A DNA stretch of 64,000 bases from Methanosarcina vacuolata Z-761 (GTDB lineage: Archaea > Halobacteriota > Methanosarcinia > Methanosarcinales > Methanosarcinaceae): the NCBI RefSeq assembly GCF_000969905.1, contig NZ_CP009520.1:4278001-4342000 (forward strand), read 5' to 3'. Positions 8,256 to 18,040 of this stretch are shown piece after piece. Each line of letters opens with the position of its first letter. Within the stretch, counting starts at the first letter, position 1. The notes under the pieces are model-generated. The model saw nothing but the letters and a program-made list of their open reading frames with translations, had not been told where the DNA came from and made no database searches. A program made the position numbers and the translations under genes.

Positions 8256-8428
8256 AACCTAAAAAATGAAGAGAAAATGAAATTGAAAATAGAGAGAAAA
8301 CTAGATAGAGAATAAATTAAAATAAGTTGTAAATAAATTGAAAATGAACCGGGACTAAAAAGATGGAGAGAGTAAAGGTTAGCAAAAAGCCAGAAAACTA
8401 AAAAACTAAAAAACTAAAAAAACATGAG

Positions 8429-9253
8429 TTGAGCGCCTTGAAAGGATACAATCTTTTTTTAACCGGTTTTCTGATAATAACCCTTTTTATGCCTGCCTTT
8501 CTGGCAGAGCCCTGTACCGCTGCCTTTGTACCCAGCAATAATATTACGCTGGAAAGGGGAGGAATGACCTGGGAATATCAAGAACAAATTACGGGCAATG
8601 AATCTATTGTCTTCAGGAGTTTCATAGACCTGGAAGCAGGAAACAGTGATAGATTTGTTAATGCATGGGAAATCCTGAAAGCAGGATCTATTCTCAGAGA
8701 TAAAATGGAAGAATCTATAAAAACAAAACCTGATGTGAAACTCAATGGCACTTCAGAGCCAGTTAAAGTAACAGATGTTGACTTCGTACTCTCAACAGAA
8801 GCTCTGGGCAAGATTCAAAAAACCTCATCAATTACTAATTCTGCAACTGTAAGTTATATTTTTGAGAAACCTATTGATCGGGAAGCGAATATCTGGCTGA
8901 TGGGCACCCCGACCTCGAGTGTCACAATCAATCTGCCTGCAGGCTTTGATGTCGAAAGGACAGAAGGGCTGAATAGCAAAAGTCAGGAATATGAGAACAA
9001 CACCACAGTTCTTAAAGGCACTTTCAGCTCGGAAAAAAATATAACTCTCTGGATTTCTGAAAATGAAACCTACAAAGCCGAGATGCAGGAAAGAGAAAGA
9101 ATCATTGAGCAGAACGCAGAAAACAAAACCAATGCAACCGTAAATAAAACCGGAGCTGCCGGAAAAGCCGTAGAAGTCAGTAAATCCTCTGGATTTTTCA
9201 AAGACATCTTTATATGGTTTTATCAGGTAGTCCAAAAAGTTAATCTGGTTTAA
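8429..9253 (+). CDS. secreted or membrane-anchored protein of unknown function
   Basis: 274 residues. Residues 7-32 (YNLFLTGFLIITLFMPAFLA, then EPCTAAF) form a signal peptide or signal anchor. The exported part has many N-x-T/S sites (NNT, NKT, NES), as usual for archaeal surface proteins, and beta-rich segments such as VSYIFEKPI and SSVTINLPAGFDV. A low-complexity stretch rich in Asn, Lys and Thr precedes a C-terminal amphipathic segment (FKDIFIWFYQVVQKV). The start appears to be TTG 8429, because the nearby ATG 8424 reads straight into a stop; TTG 8438 is an alternative. The family is not recognised. Confidence 0.65.
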   Translation: MSALKGYNLFLTGFLIITLFMPAFLAEPCTAAFVPSNNITLERGGMTWEYQEQITGNESIVFRSFIDLEAGNSDRFVNAWEILKAGSILRDKMEESIKTKPDVKLNGTSEPVKVTDVDFVLSTEALGKIQKTSSITNSATVSYIFEKPIDREANIWLMGTPTSSVTINLPAGFDVERTEGLNSKSQEYENNTTVLKGTFSSEKNITLWISENETYKAEMQERERIIEQNAENKTNATVNKTGAAGKAVEVSKSSGFFKDIFIWFYQVVQKVNLV

Positions 9254-9269
9254 AACTATTCTGAAAAAT

Positions 9270-9557
9270 ATGCTTATTGAACAGATTCAGCTTGAAAAAG
9301 GGTGTGCTCTTGGCCTCCGCTTTGAGATGCAAAAATACTCTCTTCTGGTTATAAGAGCGGAGAAAGGCTTTCTGATGTGCGGATACCTGAATGTAAATGC
9401 TGCAGAGGCACTTGGGGACACGGCAGCGAAGGTAAAAGGCGTACAGAGTTTTGAAGACATGCTCAAAGCCCAGGTCGTTGAAGTAACCCAGTTTGCCAGG
9501 GAACTCGGGGTCGAACCCGGAATGACTGGCAGGGAAGCTCTGGAAAGGATGTTTTGA
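9270..9557 (+). CDS. DUF1805 family protein
   Basis: 95 residues matching the short archaeal DUF1805 (YunC-like) family: a beta-strand-rich N-terminal half (YSLLVIRAEKGFLMCGYLNV), then NAAEALGDTAAKVKGVQSFEDML and a C-terminal helix. Function is unknown. It starts 17 bases after the secreted protein and is probably co-transcribed with it. The gene is followed by a potential stem (tttagct...agctaaaa) that was split by the insertion sequence starting at 9661. Confidence 0.8.
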   Translation: MLIEQIQLEKGCALGLRFEMQKYSLLVIRAEKGFLMCGYLNVNAAEALGDTAAKVKGVQSFEDMLKAQVVEVTQFARELGVEPGMTGREALERMF

Positions 9558-9660
9558 AGGAAAGTTGTTTTTAACTGAAAAAATTATTTTTATCCAGTAA
9601 ATTATATTTAACTGGAAGAATCCCTTTTTAAAAGAGTTATTTTTAGCTGAGAGGACGTTA

Positions 9661-11784
9661 GATTCTGTTCCAAAATCTAGTGATTTTTGCATTTTTGGAT
9701 TGAAAATCTGAATTCGCAAGAAGAATCCAGTTATCATCAAACTTTGCTTTCAAAGATGACTGATTTTACGTTATCCTGCGGCTTTATCTGTGTATGCCTA
9801 ATAAAAGAATAATCCTACCAATAACGATTCTATTACGATGGCAGATATTTCTCCAGATTCAGAAAAGAAAATAACGATGCTTGTTTAGTGTCCATTTCTT
9901 CCACAATAATTTTGCTTTTTTTGGATTCTTTTTCCTGAACTACTGCAATCTTAATTTCAGACAGTTTTTCAATCAGTTGTTTCATAGAAAACCCATATAT
10001 CTTTGCTTCCCAGGCCAAATATCTGTAGAAAAGCAGGCCAATCATAGCCAAAAATACATGAACCCTTATATTTTCATCCTTGTGGTGATAAACTGGTCCT
10101 ACAGGGACAAGTAAATGGTCGTTCAACAGCTTAAAATCGTCTTCAACAAGATTTTTACTGTTATATGTTTTCACTATCTTTTTAGTATGCCACTCCTGCT
10201 TATCCGTAAACAGAATATTCTTACCAAACGTTTTTTCACACCTTTTTTCGTTTTCCTCATCAACCCAGAACTTCAACTGAGGTTTTTTCTTACCTTCAGG
10301 AGCTGCAATTATTTCGTATTTTATGACAGTCCTGAATTTTTTCAGAATAATTTCTGAAACTTCATTTTCTACACTGCTTCTGTTTCTCTCTTTTCCTTTA
10401 CTGCTTTCTAATCTTCTCTGCAGGTCTTGGAGTTGATCAATTATTTTTGATTTGTTTGTTTCATAAGTGCTTTTTTGAAGTTTGTAAGTCCCTTCATTAT
10501 AGGTAATTACGGTTGTGAATTCTGTTCCGTAGAACTGATGTTTTGTCCGGCACCCAAAAATCTCGCTACCTTTTGTGTTTTTATACAAGTAATTATACCT
10601 TGAAAGTGGAACATCAAGGAGTTCCTCAGCCTGATTTGCTTTTGCGGCTCCTACAAAACTCATTTTTGAGATTACCTTTTCAATGTTATCCTTAGAGTTG
10701 TTACCTTTATCGAAAACAAGAACAAGATCTTCCTTCAGAACAGATATTTATCAGTCAGTCGATTATGATTTGTTCTACATGCCCGAAATCTCCGATCAGG
10801 AACATTTCCAGGATAAGTTCGTGAATAAGGGTATATTGTTTTCATTTACAGCCAGTGATACACAAATTTGATTTTTGTCTTTACGATGCTTTTTGTTATA
10901 TCCTTTATGAAGCAGTTCACTTTTTTCATCATAATTAGTGGCAAAGGTAAACCAGTTTGATTCATCAACAAACATTATTGATGGAGTTAACCCCTTCTCA
11001 ACAAGAACCCGACAAAGGTCGTCTTCAATCTTTTTCATCGTATCTGAATCAATGTAACTCATTTGGTTCAGGAAATTCTGGCAATTTAGTTTGTGAGGAA
11101 ACTTCCACATGAAAGATATTGGGGATTTTTTGAACCAGTCTTCGATCCCGTTTTCACTTAAAATGCCGTGACTTTTCCCAATTATATCGAGTAAAAGGTA
11201 TTCTCCAACACTCAATCCATCTATTAATTTTTTGTCAGTATGCTTGTTTACTATGTCAATGAATCCAAGTTCTTCATTTACATGAAGGAGTGCGGCAAGC
11301 TTGCCGTACTCAAAAGACTTAAGTTTATCATAAGGCATCGATTCACATTGTTTTTTCATTTCAAGTATTTTTTCTGCACTACCCAGATAAATCTGAAAAA
11401 CAGTCTTTACCTTTCCGTTAACCCTGGCAGCTTCTACAATGTACCAGTAAGGTTTGCCTTTGATAAGTTTCTTTCTCAAAAATACCATACTCTTTAATTA
11501 GGATCAACATTTATAAATACTTTTCCAATTAAATCGTTAGTATTAGACCTTTTAAAGTGAATTTAGTAGTTAGGATCAACAAATTAAAGAGAAATGAAAA
11601 GGCATCTGATAGTGGTTTTGAGGAGAAATCCAAGCAAAAATCGCACTTCTTTGAAAGTAAAGTCAAAACCAATATTCGATATCTAAAGACTTCAATTCTT
11701 AAGTCGTATCACAAGGATTGTGACTAATTACAAGGTCCAATGATTTTGAACTTTACATTCATCACTAGATTTTGGTACTGAGTC
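9661..11784 (-). mobile_element. IS1634-like insertion sequence with 8-bp target duplication
   Basis: A complete 2,124-bp element. Terminal inverted repeats match at about 19-20 of 24 positions: left end gattctgttccaaaatctag (from 9661) and, inverted, the right end ctagattttggtactgagtc (to 11784). Both are flanked by the same 8 bases, ggacgtta (9653-9660 and 11785-11792), the target duplication. Removing the element restores an inverted repeat, tttagctgaga-ggacgtta-gctaaaa, so it went into a small hairpin just downstream of the DUF1805 gene. The transposase gene on the minus strand is frameshifted, so the element is inactive by itself. Confidence 0.85.
9833..11488 (-). pseudogene. IS1634/IS4-type transposase, frameshifted
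   Basis: The N-terminal part (11488 down to 10796) reads FLRKKLIKGKPYWYIVEAAR through the first catalytic Asp in PSIMFVDESNWFTF, stopping at NLSWKCS. The C-terminal part (10663 to 9833) contains KFRTVIKYEIIA and VHVFLAMIGLLFYRYLAWE. The bases between (10664-10795) still encode recognisable pieces such as DLVLVFDKGNNSKD, with the second catalytic Asp, but in other frames, so at least two indels have occurred. The whole would be near 550 residues, normal for IS1634 transposases. Not functional as it stands. Confidence 0.85.
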
Positions 11785-11817
11785 GGACGTTAGCTAAAAG
11801 AATAATTTTAACTTATG

Positions 11818-12112
11818 AGCCTGTCTCAAAACTTAGAATTATGCTGTTAAATTTCCAATTTAGAGTAATTAATCGGTCTTCTGACCAGGAAAATAGTTCT
11901 TATTAATGTGGAATCATTGGTCATCGGTTAAGAAATTCTCATACCTGAAAGCTATCGATTTTGCATTAGAGGTCGGCTTTAAATTTTGGCCTGTTTATAT
12001 GAAATCGGTTCTCTATTCCACCTCATAATTTAGAGAAATATTTGACAAATGTTGTGGAAATGGAGACAATTTATCACAATTCCTCAATTAGCCAAAAACA
12101 CATGAGAAACAA
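11818..12112 (+). repeat. dispersed repeat, copy A
   Basis: About 295 bases starting gagcctgtctcaaaactt. From 11930 it aligns with copy B (12938-13167) through catcggttaag, cctgaaagctatcgatttt, ttaaattttgg and catgaaatcg. Both copies keep an open frame here: SVKKFSYLKAIDFALEVGFK in A and SVKEFSCLKAIDFALETCLK in B. The start resembles IS ends, and a similar gagcctgtctgaaaa occurs at 32720. It may be the decayed 5' end of an insertion sequence. Identity is about 70-75% by eye. Confidence 0.55.
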
Positions 12113-12465
12113 TCAGGTATTATGGCCTTCAATGCATCACTTTGTGCTTAAGAGCCTTTATCTTTCTTCTGTTGTTTTATTACGTATCCTATAAGAAAAA
12201 CGCCCAAAATCCAGGATGATGCTAATAATCGACCATCACGTAGAGATATAAAATCTAATGTTCCGAAGATAAGACATAAAACTCCAAAAAGAAAAATTAA
12301 ACCATATATTGACTTCAATAAAAATCACCCATATCATTTACTTAGATTACATGTTTTAACCTTTGTACAGTAATCTCAAAACATAGTAATCAGAATGCAG
12401 ATCATCACCATATAAGCATGTGGCACTTAAAAAAATACTTAACTTTTAGTAACGTATAAAGCAGC

Positions 12466-12891
12466 ATGAATAATGAAACTGCAATCTATGGCTCTAGTGC
12501 TGCAGAAAAAACGGTTTCTAGTCATGTTGTAACAGTATATGGGATACCTGTTATATACATTGTAATTGGCGCCTTAGTAATATTAGCTATTTTATATCTA
12601 TTCGGTAGGGTGAAAAGAAAGGATTGCCACCATTTGATGAAAAAATCGAACTACCTGAAATTGTTTATTGCTTTCTTTGTCCCGTTGTTCTTATATAACA
12701 TATATAATATGTATAACAGTTTTTGGCATTACGATATTTACAACAAATCATGGCATAATAGTTTCTGGTTTACTGATCCTATTTTTATTGTTATAACTAC
12801 AAGCACTATATCGTTACTGGAAGCTATCATCCCATATTTATTCATAACTCTGAGTATACTTACAATGAAATGTTATCGTAAATCGTCTTAA
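12466..12891 (+). CDS. hypothetical membrane protein, 141 aa
   Basis: Three predicted membrane helices: YGIPVIYIVIGALVILAILY (about 25-45), LKLFIAFFVPLFLYNIYNMY (60-80) and PIFIVITTSTISLLEAIIPY onward (100-130). The loop between helices two and three is rich in aromatic and Asn/His residues (SFWHYDIYNKSWHNSFWF). The family is unknown. The gene lies alone between the two copies of a dispersed repeat, which suggests an accessory locus. A weak promoter-like sequence (aaaaaaatacttaa) lies upstream; no clear Shine-Dalgarno is present. Confidence 0.6.
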   Translation: MNNETAIYGSSAAEKTVSSHVVTVYGIPVIYIVIGALVILAILYLFGRVKRKDCHHLMKKSNYLKLFIAFFVPLFLYNIYNMYNSFWHYDIYNKSWHNSFWFTDPIFIVITTSTISLLEAIIPYLFITLSILTMKCYRKSS

Positions 12892-12937
12892 AGACGATCT
12901 TAAAGATTCATTGCAAAAATATCAGAATAAGCATGTA

Positions 12938-13167
12938 AGAGCCTATTCGAAAAGTCAGTAAAAAAATGTTGAAAACATCGGTTAAGGAATTTTCTTGCCT
13001 GAAAGCTATCGATTTTGCACTGGAAACCTGCCTTAAATTTTGGACGATTTACATGAAATCGATATCCTTTTCCAGCTTTTAATTTATAAAGATATATGAG
13101 ATGTGAGAAGATTAACTCAATTTGTCATGATTTCTCACTTAACCGAAGACGCATGAATGAAAATTCA
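12938..13167 (+). repeat. dispersed repeat, copy B
   Basis: Begins gagcctattcgaaaagtc and lacks about 70 bases present near the start of copy A, then aligns with it to the end (aatttgtcatgatttctcac against aatttatcacaattcctcaa). It flanks the membrane protein gene together with copy A, in the same orientation. Confidence 0.55.
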
Positions 13168-13294
13168 AAACATAGAGAAAAAGCAAACATTGTATAGAAT
13201 TCTGAGAAAAACCGACCTGAACTTAGAAATTTAATTTTGATATTGGTATTTGTTGAAAAATAAAATGGAGAATTAATATCTCCTGAAGTACTGT

Positions 13295-13549
13295 TTATTG
13301 ACAAGCTTCCTGTATAGAAGCTTCCTTTTTCTTTGCGGTACTGATCCCAAGAATAGAATAGAGAGTGCAGTGCCTCAGAATTGAACTGCAAAGCCCCGTA
13401 AAAGCCATCACCACAACAATCCACTTCCAGGGAAATCTTTTTACAAGACCTGTTGACAGTGCAAGAGTTGAAAGTACCCCATACATAGTTCGAAACAGGA
13501 GATCAAAGCCTCCTACATTCTCTTCCAGAAACAATTTTTTGATACTCAT
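13295..13549 (-). CDS. DUF2892 family membrane protein
   Basis: 84 residues. Matches DUF2892, the small two-helix domain also found fused to rhodanese domains: ENVGGFDLLFRTMYGVLST, KWIVVVMAFTGLCSSILRHC and TLYSILGIST, with the conserved Arg in the first part and C-x-LY in the last. Likely a small inner membrane protein; its role is unknown. The C terminus runs SIQEACQ. It is transcribed away from ycaO, 275 bases to the right. Confidence 0.75.
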   Translation of the reverse strand: MSIKKLFLEENVGGFDLLFRTMYGVLSTLALSTGLVKRFPWKWIVVVMAFTGLCSSILRHCTLYSILGISTAKKKEASIQEACQ

Positions 13550-13824
13550 CGGACAAAACCCCCTTATAAGCCCTCTTACATACTTATAGATCCTTCAATA
13601 TATAGCATTATTCTGTTTGTACTCTATTTGTATTATGTTCATAGACGCTTGCAGATGTTCGCAGATATCCGCAGCATTGTATTAAATTTGCAGTATGTTT
13701 GCGCCGTGTTTGCATTACGTTTATCTTTCCAAAGTCTTTAAGAGAAATTACATAAAATCCCCTGAAAAGACTCTATACCCGAAAAATCAAAAAATATATA
13801 ACAAGAGACGGAAGGTTTCTAATT

Positions 13825-15099
13825 ATGCCTGAAATAAAACTTGACAGATCGATCTCATATCTCGAAGGTACACAGCGAGTATATGACGAAGCCACAACCC
13901 TGGAAAACACTAAAGATGAGGTAAAAAAGATAGGAGTTACCCGAATTGCAGATATTACAAACCTTGATCGGCTCGGAATCCCTATTTTTTCGGCAATCCG
14001 CCCCAGTGCCGCAAAGGGAGCGATCAGTATATACTCAGGCAAGGGCTCAACCGAGCAGCGGGCCCGAATTTCAGCGATAATGGAGAGCTTTGAGCGCTGC
14101 CTTGCAGAAAGGCCTGGCCTGAACGCAAATATTAAAGGGGAAATTTCTGCCCCGGCTTTTGTGGAGTCCTATATCAGAGCCACAGAAAACTGCACAGTGC
14201 TCGACCCGGAAACACTACTGCTACCCCAGCCTTATCTTCCCCAGTCTTTGCTTGAATGGGTTGGAGCATACGATTTGATGAACAATGAAGAAGTGCTCGT
14301 AAGCTCTAACTCGGTTTACCATCCGTACGACTCGCCCGGACAATGCCAGAAACTCTTCCTGAGCAATACCAATGGGCTGGCGTCCGGAAACGTGATTGAA
14401 GAAGCTATTCTCCACGGGATGCTCGAGGTTATAGAAAGGGATGCAATCAGCATAGCACAATTTTCCCGCAATCTTGGAAAAGAAATCGTGCTGACTGAAG
14501 AAAACGGATATTTGTACGAACTTGCCAGCAAATTTAAAGATGCAGGAATAGAGCTCAAAATCTGGCTGGTTCCGAGCGATACCGGCATTCCGACAGTAAT
14601 TGCGGTAACTGACGACATAAAACTCAAAGATCCCGCGCTTCTTGTCATGGGGGCAGGCTCCCACCTGAAACCCGAAATTGCAGTTTCACGGGCCATAACC
14701 GAAGCTGCCCAGTCGCGAGTAGTTCAAATCCAGGGAGCAAGGGAAGATACGGATAGAGAAGGCTTTATCCGAAGTGTAGGATACGACCGCATGAAACGTT
14801 TGAACCGGTTCTGGTTCGAAGAAGGAGAAAAAATTTATCTTTCTGAAGTGCAGGACCTGTCCAGAAAAAGCCCTGCAGAAAACATCGATGTGATCCTCGA
14901 AAAACTTAAGGATCTTGCCGAAAGAGTGCTGGTGGTAGACCTCTCAAGAGAAGAGATTAAAGTGCCGGTTGTCCGAGTAATAATTCCCGGATTCGAACTT
15001 TTCACTATTGACAGAGATCGGAAAGGAAAAAGGATCGGTTCTCAAAGGAAGAAAGAATTCTCCAGAAACAAAAATGAAAAGCCATGGAAGAGACGATGA
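13825..15099 (+). CDS. ycaO: YcaO-type McrA-glycine thioamidation protein
   Basis: 424 residues. YcaO enzymes use ATP to activate a peptide amide; in methanogens this member, with TfuA, converts a glycine of methyl-coenzyme M reductase subunit McrA to thioglycine (shown in M. acetivorans). ATP-site motifs are visible: RISAIMESFERCLAERP (S-x-x-E-x-x-E-R), EEAILHGMLEVIERDAI and AVSRAITEAAQSR. The C-terminal part ends with a basic tail rather than a clear PxPxP. The stop TGA overlaps the ATG of tfuA by one base each way (ATGA at 15096), so the pair is translationally coupled. Confidence 0.92.
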   Translation: MPEIKLDRSISYLEGTQRVYDEATTLENTKDEVKKIGVTRIADITNLDRLGIPIFSAIRPSAAKGAISIYSGKGSTEQRARISAIMESFERCLAERPGLNANIKGEISAPAFVESYIRATENCTVLDPETLLLPQPYLPQSLLEWVGAYDLMNNEEVLVSSNSVYHPYDSPGQCQKLFLSNTNGLASGNVIEEAILHGMLEVIERDAISIAQFSRNLGKEIVLTEENGYLYELASKFKDAGIELKIWLVPSDTGIPTVIAVTDDIKLKDPALLVMGAGSHLKPEIAVSRAITEAAQSRVVQIQGAREDTDREGFIRSVGYDRMKRLNRFWFEEGEKIYLSEVQDLSRKSPAENIDVILEKLKDLAERVLVVDLSREEIKVPVVRVIIPGFELFTIDRDRKGKRIGSQRKKEFSRNKNEKPWKRR

Positions 15100-15755
15100 A
15101 AACAAAAGCGGTAATCTTTACAGGCAACAGCATCAGCCATGAGGACGCAAGAAAAATCCTCAAGGCAAATTACCAGCCTCCTGTACGCAGATTCCAGCTT
15201 GAAAAATTCGTCCAAGAAGGGTATAAGGTTATAGGAATAATAGATGGCATCTTTTTTGACAGGGCGGCTGTAGGACACAGGGAGATTCTATCTGCGCTTG
15301 CTTCAGGAGTAAAAGTAGTAGGAGGCGCAAGCATGGGAGCCCTCAGAGCTTCAGAACTGGACACCCATGGGATGATAGGTGTAGGAAAGGTTTACGAATG
15401 GTATAGAGACGGTATAATCGAATCCGATGATGAAGTTGCAGTAAGCACAAATCCTGACACATTCGAGCCCATTTCCGTGCCTCTTGTCAATATAAGAGAA
15501 ACGCTGAAAGCCGCACTCGCATCAGGACTTGTGAGTGAGGAAGAACATGACAGTCTTCTGAAACTTGCAATTGACACTTATTACCCCGACCGTAGCTATT
15601 TCGGGCTTGTAAAAGAAGGGGCGAAAAGGGGACTGATCCCGGAAGAAAAGAAAAAATCCGTTCTGGATTTTTGTACAGGCAATGAGGTTGACGTAAAAAG
15701 AGGAGATGCCGTTTTAGTGCTTGAAACCGTAAAAGAGCTGATTGAAGAGGCCTGA
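15096..15755 (+). CDS. tfuA: TfuA, McrA-glycine thioamidation partner
   Basis: 219 residues from ATG 15096. TfuA proteins partner with YcaO and are thought to help deliver sulfide for backbone thioamidation. The family core is clear: KAVIFTGNSISHEDARKIL, GIIDGIFFDRAAVGHREIL, VVGGASMGALRASEL and GMIGVGKVYEWYRDG. The ATG at 15096 (ATGA overlap with the ycaO stop, ggaagag upstream) is preferred over ATG 15084. A run of T-rich DNA follows, then a 16-bp tandem repeat array. Confidence 0.92.
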   Translation: MKTKAVIFTGNSISHEDARKILKANYQPPVRRFQLEKFVQEGYKVIGIIDGIFFDRAAVGHREILSALASGVKVVGGASMGALRASELDTHGMIGVGKVYEWYRDGIIESDDEVAVSTNPDTFEPISVPLVNIRETLKAALASGLVSEEEHDSLLKLAIDTYYPDRSYFGLVKEGAKRGLIPEEKKKSVLDFCTGNEVDVKRGDAVLVLETVKELIEEA

Positions 15756-15869
15756 GATTTCAAACCTTCAAACCTCTCCTTTCAGACCTCTCTCAATTAG
15801 CAGTTTTTAATTTTCAAACTTATTCAGTATTTTATTTGTCCAGTCGTTTCTTTTTCCATTATTTTAGAT

Positions 15870-16016
15870 ATTCAATATTTTATTTATCCAGTATTTTATT
15901 TATCCAGTATTTTATTTATCCAGTATTTTCTTTTTCCAGTATTTTCTTTTTCCAGTATTTTCTTTTTCCAGTATTTTCTTTTTCCAGTATTTTCTTTTTC
16001 CAGTATTTTCTTTTTC
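15870..16016. repeat. 16-bp tandem repeat array
   Basis: About nine units: three of agtattttatttatcc, then six or more of agtattttctttttcc. The array lies between convergent genes and its right end reaches the stop codon of the minus-strand gene at 16015. Confidence 0.9.
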
Positions 16017-16272
16017 AGCGCTTTACAATGTACAGCCTGATGATGTACAGACTTGCAATCAAGACAAGGAAGTTGTAAACCGCCCTGAAAATTGGAATAT
16101 ATTGATACTCAAACCAGATTTCAATTATCCGCTCTATGGAGAAATAGAGCTGGAAAGTGGCTACAAGAAGAAGCAGCATTGAAATAAGGAAGGCCCCTTT
16201 TTTGAAATTCTCCCTCATATCTGACACTTTTTCCGCTTTTGGCTCTGGTTTCATGTCTAAGTTTTCACTCAT
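16015..16272 (-). CDS. small membrane protein, 85 aa
   Basis: Two predicted membrane helices: KKGAFLISMLLLLVATFQLY (about 25-45) and FRAVYNFLVLIASLYIIRLY (60-82), after a charged Lys/Glu-rich N terminus. No family is recognised. Its start overlaps the stop of the upstream lipoprotein gene by four bases (16269-16272), so the two form an operon and may act together at the membrane. The last codons adjoin the tandem repeat array. Confidence 0.7.
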   Translation of the reverse strand: MSENLDMKPEPKAEKVSDMRENFKKGAFLISMLLLLVATFQLYFSIERIIEIWFEYQYIPIFRAVYNFLVLIASLYIIRLYIVKR

Positions 16273-17252
16273 GCAAACCGCCTCCTCAGAATTACTGCCG
16301 AACAGAACAGGACCGCGGATAAAAATAAGCTGAATCCTGGTGCAGCTTCTTTTTCACTTGTATATCCCTCTTCAGGAATTTCTTCGGCTTCCACCAAATT
16401 TTCAAATTCACTTGTCTGAATTTCTCGAGCTTTAGTGGTACTTTTATCTTTAACCTCGACTATGGGGTTGAGCTGAATATAGTCTTCTCCACGCTCGACA
16501 ATAGTATCATTGTTCCAGATCAGGACTTCTACAACGTAATTGTATTTGTCAGGCATTGTCAGATTGACAGTCTGGATAACTGTGGCTTCAGGTTTGATTT
16601 CTCCTGTGTGCGCCCAGACTTTATCCGCAAGCAGTCCGGCATCCATTTCACGGACCTTAACAAGCATACGAAAATCTTTGCTGGTTTCCCTACCTTCATT
16701 TGTCAGATAGATATCACTTTCAACAAGGACTTTTCCGTCTTCCACTTTTTTCACCCGGAAATCCATTTCGGGAATCCCAAGACCTGTTTCCTGTACATCG
16801 GCAGGCAGAGCATCCAGGTTGTAAACTTTGATTTTGCCATTGCCTTTCTGCACATCGTCCTCAAAAAGGACACTCTGAAGATCGTATCCTCCAGCTTTCG
16901 GAAGTGTCAGGACCTGACTCACTGATTTCGTAGTTCCTTTCTTTAACGCTCCGAGTTCTATCTTCTTCTGAGTTTCAAGCAGCCCGCTTCCCCGGCTATA
17001 GGCTTTAAGGAGAAGCGAGGTGTTCTTCGCATTGTCCCCCTGAACTTTTTCAACATACGTTGTGACGTTCAGGTCTATGAAAGCCGCCCCTATACGGTCT
17101 GCTGAGATGTCCATATCCCGAACATTGTAGTAGCTTTCTTCTTCAAAACTTTTAATACAGCCGCTCCCAAAGGTGAAAATAGTAACAAAGAATATTAAAA
17201 AGAAACTTCTCAAAAATAATGTTTGAGTAGACCTGGTTCCCAATTTTCTCAA
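16269..17252 (-). CDS. surface lipoprotein with C-terminal sorting signal
   Basis: 327 residues. The N-terminal hydrophobic segment SFFLIFFVTIFTFGSGC ends in a lipobox-like GSGC, suggesting lipid attachment. The exterior has beta-rich segments resembling repeated immunoglobulin-like domains (ISADRIGAAFIDLNVTTYVE; VLVESDIYLTNEGRETSKD). The C terminus has APGF, a hydrophobic stretch and RRR, like archaeal PGF-CTERM sorting tails processed by archaeosortase. The preceding stretch (EAEEIPEEGYTSEKE) is a likely stalk. Function unknown, possibly an S-layer-linked protein; similar Methanosarcina proteins are annotated DUF7490, but I cannot verify that here. Confidence 0.72.
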   Translation of the reverse strand: MRKLGTRSTQTLFLRSFFLIFFVTIFTFGSGCIKSFEEESYYNVRDMDISADRIGAAFIDLNVTTYVEKVQGDNAKNTSLLLKAYSRGSGLLETQKKIELGALKKGTTKSVSQVLTLPKAGGYDLQSVLFEDDVQKGNGKIKVYNLDALPADVQETGLGIPEMDFRVKKVEDGKVLVESDIYLTNEGRETSKDFRMLVKVREMDAGLLADKVWAHTGEIKPEATVIQTVNLTMPDKYNYVVEVLIWNNDTIVERGEDYIQLNPIVEVKDKSTTKAREIQTSEFENLVEAEEIPEEGYTSEKEAAPGFSLFLSAVLFCSAVILRRRFA

Positions 17253-17545
17253 GATCTGCCCTCCTCTTTAGTAATTATATTCCAATGTATATACTTTTTG
17301 CCTTCATAGACAACTCTTTCTTTTCTTTGGGAAACAATTGAATGAAAATTATTAATATGAACACATCAATATTCAGATAGAGGGTAAAATGTGGTGGTCA
17401 GAACATCGAATGCAAGTTTGAAGGATTCTGATTGCGGCCTGTGTATTTGAACATACTGAAAAGTCTCAAACCTGTAAAAAGGATGGGAATCCGGAATGTG
17501 AGAATACAAATTCAGAAACACAAATAGAGAACATGAGGGGTAATT

Positions 17546-18040
17546 ATGGAAGGAGATATTGAAATTAAATCTAAACCGAGAAGGCAGATAATAATCGCTA
17601 CCGATGGCTCAGAAACTGCAAACGAAGCCGCAGATTTTGGAATCGAAATGGTTGGGTGCAGTGGAGCAAAAATATATGCTGTTTATGTCATCGACACGAC
17701 ACCTTATCGCTCAGTTCCACTGGATAAAATCTGGTCAGACAAAGTACTTGAAGAATTCGAAAAAGAAGGCCGTGAAGCAACCTCTTATATAGAAAAGATT
17801 GGAAAAGCTGCAGGAGTGGAAGTGGAAGTCAGGGTGCTTAGAGGTAATCCGGCTGAGAAAATTGTCACTTTTGCAGAGGATAATAATATCGATATGATCA
17901 TAATGGGTTCGCTTGGGAAAAGTGGATATGAGCGCGTACTACTTGGAAGCGTATCTGAAAAAGTTATAAGGCATGCAAAAATTCCGGTTCTGGTTGTTCG
18001 AGAACGGCATAAAAGTGAGAAAAAATTGATACAGGAATAA
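17546..18040 (+). CDS. universal stress protein, UspA family
   Basis: 164 residues. Single USP domain with the N-terminal strand RQIIIATDGSETANEAADFG and the ATP-binding loop MGSLGKSGYERVLLGSVSEKV followed by HAKIPVLVVRE. This G-x2-G-x9-G-S/T pattern indicates the nucleotide-binding subclass. A Shine-Dalgarno (atgaggggtaatt) precedes the ATG. A second related gene lies about 0.7 kb downstream, followed by ferritin, which suggests a stress-response neighbourhood. Confidence 0.93.
   Translation: MEGDIEIKSKPRRQIIIATDGSETANEAADFGIEMVGCSGAKIYAVYVIDTTPYRSVPLDKIWSDKVLEEFEKEGREATSYIEKIGKAAGVEVEVRVLRGNPAEKIVTFAEDNNIDMIIMGSLGKSGYERVLLGSVSEKVIRHAKIPVLVVRERHKSEKKLIQE

Noticed and set aside
15836-16078. 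Plus-strand frame of repeated Phe-Ser-Ser-Ile-Phe units
   Set aside because: Generated by the 16-bp tandem repeat and overlapping the minus-strand membrane protein.
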